A stretch of DNA of 19,238 nucleotides from an uncultured Ruminococcus sp. (lineage in GTDB: Bacteria; Bacillota; Clostridia; Oscillospirales; Ruminococcaceae): positions 1 through 19,238 of the forward strand of contig UQEM01000035.1 in assembly GCA_900540005.1 (NCBI GenBank). Reading direction: 5' to 3'. Positions 14,315-19,238 of this stretch are shown piece after piece. The position numbers were made by a program, and so were the translations under genes. Each line of letters opens with the position of its first letter. The stretch's first letter is position 1. The notes below the pieces were generated by a model, which had not been told where the DNA came from, did not search any database, and worked only from the letters and a program-made list of their open reading frames with translations.

Positions 14315-15262
14315 TTACAGCAGTCCTGTAGTCTCGTCAATGCCCATCATTATATTAAGGCACTGAACAGCCGCGCCGCTTGCGCCCTTGCCGAGATTGT
14401 CCAGACGTGCGCAGAGAAGCATCTGCTCATCGTTTCCGAAAACGAATACCTGAAGCTTGTTCTTGCCGCTGAGGGTGTTTGACGCGAGGAAGAACGACTT
14501 CTGCTCGTCAGCGGACATGAGGGGCATTACCTCGACCATATTTGCGCCCGCATAGTGCTTTTCGTACATTTCGTGGACTTCCTGCGCGGTAACTGCCTTG
14601 GGGAGCATTCGCGTCTGGAGCGGAACGCTCACTACCATGCCGCTGAAATAATCGCAGACCATGGGGTTGAACATCGGCTTGTATGTAAGACCCGAAACCG
14701 TCTGCATTTCGGGGAGGTGCTTGTGCTGCTGGGAGAGTGCGTACTGACGCGGACTGTTGAATTCAAACGGCTTGTCGTCGCTCTCGTAGACCGCAATAGC
14801 CTTTTTGCCCGCACCGCTGTAGCCTGATGTGGCATAAGCGAAAACAGGGAAGTCGGCAGGGATGATACCATTGCTGACGAGGGGATAAACGACAGACGCA
14901 AATCCGCTTGCGTAGCAGCCGGGAACTGCAACGCGGTTTGATGTGCGTATCTTCTCGCGGTGCTCGGGTGAAAGTTCGGGGAAACCGTAAGCCCACGCGG
15001 GATTTGTGCGGTGAGCCGTTGAAGCGTCGATTATCCTTACATGGTCGTTTTCGGCGAACGAAACAGCCTCTCTTGCCGCGTCATCGGGCAGGCAGAGGAA
15101 AGTGTAATCCGACATATTGATGAGTCTTGCGCGCTCGGCAGAGTCCTTGCGCTTATCCTCGCTTATCCTGAGGAGCTCGATATCGTTTCTGCCCTCGAAT
15201 CTTTCAAGTATTTTAAGACCGGTCGTACCCTCCTGACCGTCGATATAAACCTTAACTGACAT
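14315..15262 (-). CDS. argC: N-acetyl-gamma-glutamyl-phosphate reductase, short (type 2) form
   Basis: Reduces N-acetylglutamyl phosphate to the semialdehyde with NADPH. 315 residues from the start at 15262, shorter than the roughly 345 of the common form; this and the Ile-Asp-Gly-Gln-Glu-Gly-Thr-Thr-Gly dinucleotide motif (7-15) fit the less common type 2 ArgC. The active-site cysteine is Cys116 in Val-Pro-Gly-Cys-Tyr-Ala-Ser-Gly. The ATG at 15274 overlaps the GGAGG ribosome-binding site, so the ATG 12 bases downstream is used. It follows the 83-residue membrane protein gene by 11 bases. Confidence 0.95.
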   Translation of the reverse strand: MSVKVYIDGQEGTTGLKILERFEGRNDIELLRISEDKRKDSAERARLINMSDYTFLCLPDDAAREAVSFAENDHVRIIDASTAHRTNPAWAYGFPELSPEHREKIRTSNRVAVPGCYASGFASVVYPLVSNGIIPADFPVFAYATSGYSGAGKKAIAVYESDDKPFEFNSPRQYALSQQHKHLPEMQTVSGLTYKPMFNPMVCDYFSGMVVSVPLQTRMLPKAVTAQEVHEMYEKHYAGANMVEVMPLMSADEQKSFFLASNTLSGKNKLQVFVFGNDEQMLLCARLDNLGKGASGAAVQCLNIMMGIDETTGLL

Positions 15263-15273
15263 AACGTCCTCCA

Positions 15274-15525
15274 TTATTTTTTCTTGCGTTTAGTGGTTTT
15301 GCGCTCGTATTTTGCACGTTTTGGGTCAACAAGGTCTGATTTGTCCTCGATCATCGAGTGCCACACGTTTACGACGAGCGTGATGATGACTATGAGCGCG
15401 AGCCAGAAAATGTGAGCCTTTGGCACGACCGCGACCCACAGTCCCATGACCAGCTCGCCTATTGCCCACAGTACGCCCATGAGAATAGTCAGACCTATCG
15501 TGAATTTCAAGTCCTTTTTATTCAT
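15274..15525 (-). CDS. Small two-helix membrane protein of unknown function
   Basis: 83 residues: Lys-rich start, membrane helices at about 8-30 and 37-58, and a very basic tail (Lys-Arg-Ala-Lys-Tyr-Glu-Arg-Lys and further lysines). I recognise no family. The ATG at 15525 is one base after the argH stop (TGA-T-ATG) and has only a weak ribosome-binding site, so translation probably relies on coupling to argH. It ends 11 bases before argC. Position within the arginine operon suggests co-expression, not a proven role in the pathway. Confidence 0.65.
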   Translation of the reverse strand: MNKKDLKFTIGLTILMGVLWAIGELVMGLWVAVVPKAHIFWLALIVIITLVVNVWHSMIEDKSDLVDPKRAKYERKTTKRKKK

Positions 15526-15526
15526 A

Positions 15527-16906
15527 TCAGAGGTTCAGAGCCTTTTCAGCAAGGGCAATCTGCTCCTTTACAGCGTCGGGAGACGGGCCGCCCTCGGATT
15601 TGCGCTCTCTTACGCAGGTATCAAGGCTGATAGCATCGTAAACGTCCTCGGCAAAGAGGTCGGTCATAGCCTTGTAATCCTCAAGGGGGAGAGTTTCGAG
15701 CGTGAGTCCCTTTTCAATGCACTGAGCCACGAGAGTACCTGTGATCTTGTAGGCATCGCGGAAAGGCATACCCTTTTTAACGAGGTAATCCGCGCAGTCC
15801 GTAGCGTTGATGAAGCCCTTTGCAGCGGCGTTTCTCATGTTTTCCTTGATAACGCGCATTGTAGCGAGCATGGGGGTGAAGGTCTTTACGCAGAGCTTTA
15901 CGTTGTCAACAGCGTCAAAGATAGCCTCCTTGTCCTCCTGCATATCCTTGTTGTAAGCGAGCGGTATGCCTTTCATCATGGTGAGCAGGGTGATGAGGTC
16001 GCCGTTGACGCGTCCTGTCTTGCCGCGGATAAGTTCGGTGACATCGGGGTTCTTCTTCTGGGGCATGATAGATGAGCCTGTAGCGAAAGCGTCATCAAGC
16101 TCGACAAACTTGAATTCCCACGAGCACCACATTATGATCTCCTCGGAAAAACGCGAGAGGTGAGTCATGAGGAGCGAAAGAGCGCAGCAAAGCTCAACGC
16201 AGTAATCGCGGTCGGAAACTCCGTCAAGGCTGTTCGGCATAGGTGCGGTAAATCCGAGCAGGTCAGATGTCTGCTTACGGTTGGTCTTGTAGGTAGTTCC
16301 TGCGAGCGCGCCGCTTCCGAGCGGACAGTAGTTCATGCGCTTTGCGGTATCGTCAAGGCGCTCCATATCGCGGATAAGCATCCACACATAAGCCATGAGG
16401 TGATGAGCAAGAGTGACCGGCTGTGCCCTCTGGAGATGTGTGTAGCCGGGCATGATGGTCTCGGTGTGTTTCTTTGCCATATTTACGAGAGTGACCGCAA
16501 GTTCTTTTACGAGCGCGGATATCTCTGCTATCTCATCGCGGAGATAAAGTCTGAGGTCAACTGCGACCTGATCGTTTCTTGAACGGCTGGTGTGGAGTCT
16601 CTTTCCAACGTCGCCCAGACGCTTTGTAAGTTCAGCCTCGACGAACATATGGATATCCTCGGCATTGGGGTCGAGTTCAAGCTTTCCGCTGTCGATATCG
16701 GCGAGTATCTCCTTGAGTCCGCCGATTATTTCGAGACTGTCCTGCTTGGTGATTATGCCGCAGTCGCCCAGCATGGTAGCGTGGGCAATGCTGCCCTGTA
16801 TATCGTGGCGGTACATACGACCGTCAAAGGCTATTGAAGAGTTGAAAGCGTTGACGCCTGCATCGACCTGCTTTGAAAATCTTCCTGCCCACATCATATC
16901 TGCCAT
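15527..16906 (-). CDS. argH: Argininosuccinate lyase
   Basis: Cleaves argininosuccinate to arginine and fumarate, the last step of the pathway; works as a tetramer. 459 residues, full length. The fumarase/aspartase-superfamily signature Gly277-Ser-Ser-Ile-Met-Pro-Gln-Lys-Lys-Asn-Pro-Asp288 is intact, as are Thr-Ser-Arg-Ser-Arg-Asn-Asp-Gln (106-113) and Gly-Tyr-Thr-His-Leu-Gln (154-159, catalytic-region His157). The start at 16906 has AGGAG at 7-nt spacing. The ribosome-binding site and first codons (16867-16920) are duplicated exactly at 17259-17312. In most genomes argG lies directly upstream; here about 1.3 kb of AT-rich sequence intervenes. Confidence 0.97.
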   Translation of the reverse strand: MADMMWAGRFSKQVDAGVNAFNSSIAFDGRMYRHDIQGSIAHATMLGDCGIITKQDSLEIIGGLKEILADIDSGKLELDPNAEDIHMFVEAELTKRLGDVGKRLHTSRSRNDQVAVDLRLYLRDEIAEISALVKELAVTLVNMAKKHTETIMPGYTHLQRAQPVTLAHHLMAYVWMLIRDMERLDDTAKRMNYCPLGSGALAGTTYKTNRKQTSDLLGFTAPMPNSLDGVSDRDYCVELCCALSLLMTHLSRFSEEIIMWCSWEFKFVELDDAFATGSSIMPQKKNPDVTELIRGKTGRVNGDLITLLTMMKGIPLAYNKDMQEDKEAIFDAVDNVKLCVKTFTPMLATMRVIKENMRNAAAKGFINATDCADYLVKKGMPFRDAYKITGTLVAQCIEKGLTLETLPLEDYKAMTDLFAEDVYDAISLDTCVRERKSEGGPSPDAVKEQIALAEKALNL

Positions 16907-16920
16907 AATTTTTCTCCTAT
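16867..16920 (-). repeat. 54-bp direct repeat, copy 1 (5' end of intact argH)
   Basis: This copy carries the argH ribosome-binding site, start codon and codons 1-13 of the intact gene. It is identical base for base to 17259-17312, and the match ends sharply on both sides (A against C at 16866/17258, A against C at 16921/17313). Confidence 0.95.
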
Positions 16921-16956
16921 ATGATTAAGAATTTACCTGTTTATGTTGTAAATGCG

Positions 16957-17247
16957 TCAAAATGCGTTGATAATGTTTGACAATATATTAAATATATATA
17001 AAATTGCAGCAAAGCAATTCAATAATAAACCTGATACGCATCCGATCACCGATAATTTAAAGCCGTTCTGCCAATCTTCTTTTATTGATTGCAGAGATAC
17101 AACAACACCGACCACGATCAGAAGCGCTAATGTTGTACTTATTATCACAACATTAAGTTTAGTGCATAAAAGAACCAACAGAATATTTACTGCACTGAAA
17201 ATAATGCAACCCTTCCATGAAGGGGAAGGCTCTTTTTCTTCTTTCAA
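16957..17247 (-). CDS. Small membrane protein of unknown function, TTG start
   Basis: 96 residues with hydrophobic segments near 12-29, 32-52 and 64-88 and a Lys/Glu-rich N-terminus. No family recognised. The start is TTG at 17247, preceded by AGGGGGTGA, a strong ribosome-binding site whose first bases come from the end of the duplicated argH segment. The TTG immediately follows the TAA of the 16-codon argH fragment in the same frame, so reinitiation is possible. The last codons overlap a 10-bp near-repeat (16951-16960, 16961-16970). The gene lies entirely between the two 54-bp repeats. Confidence 0.6.
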   Translation of the reverse strand: MKEEKEPSPSWKGCIIFSAVNILLVLLCTKLNVVIISTTLALLIVVGVVVSLQSIKEDWQNGFKLSVIGCVSGLLLNCFAAILYIFNILSNIINAF

Positions 17248-17298
17248 TTATGTCACCCCCTGCTTTGAAAATCTTCCTGCCCACATCATATCTGCCAT
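17248..17298 (-). pseudogene. Truncated argH start (16 codons) in the duplicated segment
   Basis: The upstream copy of the argH start reads 13 argH codons, then Gly-Val-Thr and TAA. It retains a good ribosome-binding site and ATG, so it may be translated as a short peptide and feed ribosomes to the TTG start that follows directly. It is a fragment produced by duplication, not a functional lyase. Confidence 0.85.
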
Positions 17299-17312
17299 AA
17301 TTTTTCTCCTAT
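17259..17312 (-). repeat. 54-bp direct repeat, copy 2 (duplicated argH 5' end)
   Basis: Exact duplicate of 16867-16920, offset by 392 bases. Perfect identity suggests a recent event, strong constraint, or a recombination junction. Confidence 0.95.
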
Positions 17313-17330
17313 CGTTTTAGTGTTATTAAA

Positions 17331-17457
17331 ATAAATCAGAATTTCAAGCTGTAGCCAGCTTGACTGCATATCACGTTCCCACTCGCAAGCTCGTTACTTT
17401 CTGCGAAATGCAAGTCTGCTTTCGCTCACTGGGATTTACTGTGATAAATCAGAATTT
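17331..17457. repeat. About 99-bp GC-richer segment flanked by 14-bp direct repeats
   Basis: ATAAATCAGAATTT occurs at 17331-17344 and 17444-17457 and brackets a segment whose composition is nearer 50% GC, unlike its AT-rich surroundings. The segment starts with a 7-bp hairpin (17345-17351 with 17356-17362) and holds a second possible stem (GCGAAA...TTTCGC). It has no coding frame with a ribosome-binding site. It may be a small non-autonomous insertion with a target-site duplication. The rest of 17313-17508 shows nothing else recognisable. Confidence 0.5.
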
Positions 17458-17508
17458 GTGGGTAAGTAAATATAAGGTTGTATTGTTGAATGAAAACAGA
17501 TAAATATA

Positions 17509-18060
17509 TTATTTATTAGAACAAGAGTATATAACCGGGAAATTATATATATCATCAAAATATATGACAACTTTTTCTCCCTCATTAATCTTTAAAAAAT
17601 CTTTTCTATCACAACATATGTTTTCATATATATTTTCGTTGATTTCGACTGTGCAAAAGTAATACTTGCAGACAGTTTGAGATAATGTATATTTATGCTT
17701 GTATGTACCTAATTCAACAGTATTCTCATAAGGCATAAATACACGTCCTCTGCCTGAAACTCTGGCACAGCGAACAGTTTTTTCTTTGACGATTCCATAG
17801 CAAGCATATAATTTTTTTTGTTTAAAGGATTCAATTGTCATTGGTAAACATAAAAACACAAAAAACAATATAAATAAAAGTGGAACTTCTTTTTCTGCTA
17901 TCCAATAATAAGGAATAGATATAATCATTATTATTGATAATATAGAAAAACTGATTTTAAATGATTTTTTTCCACTTTTCTTGTAAAGCATTTTTATTTC
18001 AGTTTCTGGTAATTCTTCTTTATCTACAATAGCCTTAAAATTTGTTTTATAGAGTTTCAT
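17509..18060 (-). CDS. Hypothetical two-helix membrane protein
   Basis: 183 residues. After a charged N-terminus (1-34) come membrane segments at about 35-55 and 58-76, then a 105-residue Cys/Tyr/Lys-rich beta-type domain ending in Glu-Gly-Glu-Lys-Val-Val-Ile-Tyr-Phe-Asp-Asp. The layout recalls DUF3592-type proteins such as the one at 8198-8614, but the resemblance is only in architecture. The start at 18060 follows AGGAG. Codons are strongly AT-biased (17521-17580 has 16 G/C of 60, against 36 of 60 at 15541-15600 in argH), consistent with acquisition from elsewhere. A weak promoter may lie just upstream (TTGTTA near 18115, TATGCT 18 bases on). Confidence 0.65.
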   Translation of the reverse strand: MKLYKTNFKAIVDKEELPETEIKMLYKKSGKKSFKISFSILSIIMIISIPYYWIAEKEVPLLFILFFVFLCLPMTIESFKQKKLYACYGIVKEKTVRCARVSGRGRVFMPYENTVELGTYKHKYTLSQTVCKYYFCTVEINENIYENICCDRKDFLKINEGEKVVIYFDDIYNFPVIYSCSNK

Positions 18061-18134
18061 ATTTATTACTCCTAAAAAATCTTAAGCATATTAAATTCCG
18101 ATTTATCTTAACAACACATTTATTTAAAGTATAA

Positions 18135-18161
18135 CAGGCAGGAGAAAATCTCCCCTGCCTG
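18135..18161 (-). terminator. Hairpin after argG, probable terminator
   Basis: On the minus strand an 8-bp outer stem (18161-18154 with 18142-18135) continues into a shorter inner stem after a two-base bulge. It is followed by a T/A-rich tail (TTATACTTT) rather than a clean T-run. It lies 31 bases past the argG stop, so argG and argH may not be co-transcribed efficiently. Confidence 0.6.
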
Positions 18162-18192
18162 CAAAGTATTTATTGATGATAGATCTGACTGC

Positions 18193-19210
18193 TTACTTGT
18201 TTTCGTTCTCTCTCTTCTGGTCGAGCTTAGCCTTAACGTGGAGCGGGAGACCAAAGAGGTTGATGAATCCTGTAGCGTCTGCCTGATTGTAAACATCGTC
18301 CTCGTCAAATGTAGCAACTTCCTCACTGTAGAGAGTGTAGGGTGAAGTAACGCCTGCGTTGATGATGTTGCCCTTGTAGAGCTTGAGCTTTACATCGCCT
18401 GTAACGCGCTTCTGAGTCTCTGTAACGAAAGCGCTCATTGACTCGCGGAGAGTTGTGAACCAGAGACCGTTGTAAACGAGGTCAGCGAACTTGATAGCGA
18501 GATACTGCTTAACTCTTGCAGTTTCCTTGTCGAGGCAGATAGTCTCAAGAACCTCGTGAGCGTGGTAAAGGATAGCGCCGCCGGGAGTCTCGTAAACGCC
18601 TCTTGACTTCATGCCGACAAGACGGTTTTCAACGAGGTCAGCAAGACCGATTCCGTTCTCGCCGCCGAGCTTGTTGAGGGCAGTTACCATTTCAACGCCG
18701 TTGAGCTCCTTGCCGTCAAGCTTTGTAGGGATACCCTTTTCAAAGTGGATAGTGATGTATGTAGGCTTGTCGGGAGCGTCAATGGGAGAAACGCCCATTT
18801 CGAGGAAGCCGGGCTTCTCGTACTGCGGCTCGTTCTCGGGCTTTTCGAGGTCGAGACCCTCGTGTGAGAGGTGCCAGATGTTCTTGTCCTTTGAGTAGTT
18901 TGTCTCGCGGTTGATCTTGAGGGGGATATTGTGAGCCTCAGCATACTCGATCTCCTGCTCACGGGACTTTATATCCCATTCTCTCCAGGGAGCGATGATC
19001 TCCATGTCGGGAGCGAGAGCCTTGATAGCCAGCTCAAAACGAACCTGATCGTTGCCCTTGCCTGTGCAGCCGTGGCAGATAGCGTCAGCGCCTTCCTTGA
19101 CAGCGATCTCAGCGATCCTCTTAGCGATTATCGGACGAGCGAAGGAAGTACCGAGCATATATCTGTTCTCGTAGATCGCGCCTGCCTGAACTGTGGGGTA
19201 AACGTAATCC
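18193..19210 (-). CDS. argG: Argininosuccinate synthase, 5' end missing at contig edge
   Basis: Joins citrulline and aspartate with ATP to give argininosuccinate. 338 residues are present of about 400-410 expected; roughly 65-75 N-terminal residues, including the ATP-binding Ser-Gly-Gly-Leu-Asp-Thr-Ser region, are off the contig. The remaining part is clear: Leu-Gly-Thr-Ser-Phe-Ala-Arg-Pro (19-26 of the fragment), [13 protein letters not shown] (47-59) and Ala-Pro-Trp-Arg-Glu-Trp-Asp (73-79). The apparent start MCIRDR at 19227 is translated sequencing adapter, not protein. The first genuine full codon is Asp at 19209-19207. Confidence 0.96.
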
Positions 19211-19238
19211 CTGTCTCTTATACACATCTCCGAGCCCA
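19211..19238. other. Illumina Nextera transposon adapter, not genomic
   Basis: From 19211 the sequence begins CTGTCTCTTATACACATCT, the Tn5 mosaic-end sequence, followed by CGAGCCCA, the start of the Nextera read-through adapter. It is read-through contamination left on the contig end. Confidence 0.98.

Noticed and set aside
19210..19227. ATG at 19227 as the argG start codon
   Set aside because: It lies in adapter sequence, and the residues it adds (Met-Cys-Ile-Arg-Asp-Arg) are adapter-derived; real ArgG extends about 70 residues further upstream.

Overview
The window looks like one contig from a gut or rumen Clostridia genome, most like Ruminococcus or a related Oscillospiraceae. This rests on general character: Shine-Dalgarno-led genes, TTGACA/TATAAT promoters, the ylxM-ffh-rpsP-khpA operon, an N-acetyl-cycle arginine operon with a short-form argC, and hairpin-rich intergenic repeats. 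No marker fixes the genus. Both contig ends look like assembly features. The left end lies in a repeat with a near-identical inverted copy at 5386-5439. The last 28 bases are Nextera transposon adapter, not genome.

Layout. 79-2111 (minus): two small membrane proteins (DUF2752, DUF4190-like) and a membrane-anchored VanY-type D,D-carboxypeptidase. 2112-2569: divergent promoters and a structured leader ending in a terminator-like hairpin. 2570-5382 (plus): a zinc-ribbon protein with unusual repeats, mscL, and a SPOUT/TrmH RNA methyltransferase. 5383-5667: a composite repeat and several hairpin terminators. 5668-8026 (minus): ylxM-ffh-rpsP-khpA (SRP GTPase and its partner, ribosomal protein S16, KH protein), with a consensus promoter at 8068-8096. 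8110-19210 (minus): arginine biosynthesis in transcription order argG (truncated by the contig end), an AT-rich insert, argH, small membrane protein, argC, argJ, PH-like membrane protein, argB, argD, LURP-one-like protein, argF, DUF3592-like membrane protein, then a strong terminator.

How the genes work together. ArgJ recycles acetyl groups from N-acetylornithine to glutamate. ArgB, ArgC and ArgD turn N-acetylglutamate into N-acetylornithine, ArgF makes citrulline, and ArgG and ArgH finish arginine. The whole route except carbamoyl-phosphate synthesis and a dedicated argA is present; ArgJ may supply the first step. Four non-enzymatic genes are threaded through the cluster at operon spacing.

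Most notable: (1) a perfect 54-bp duplication of the argH ribosome-binding site and first codons, bracketing a small membrane gene in an AT-rich insert between argG and argH; (2) the structured leader upstream of the zinc-ribbon gene; (3) five degenerate 23-27-residue repeats in that zinc-ribbon protein; (4) a palindrome filling the spacer of an internal promoter before argD; (5) the adapter at the right end, which creates a false argG start. I found no CRISPR array, tRNA, rRNA, transposase or integrase.
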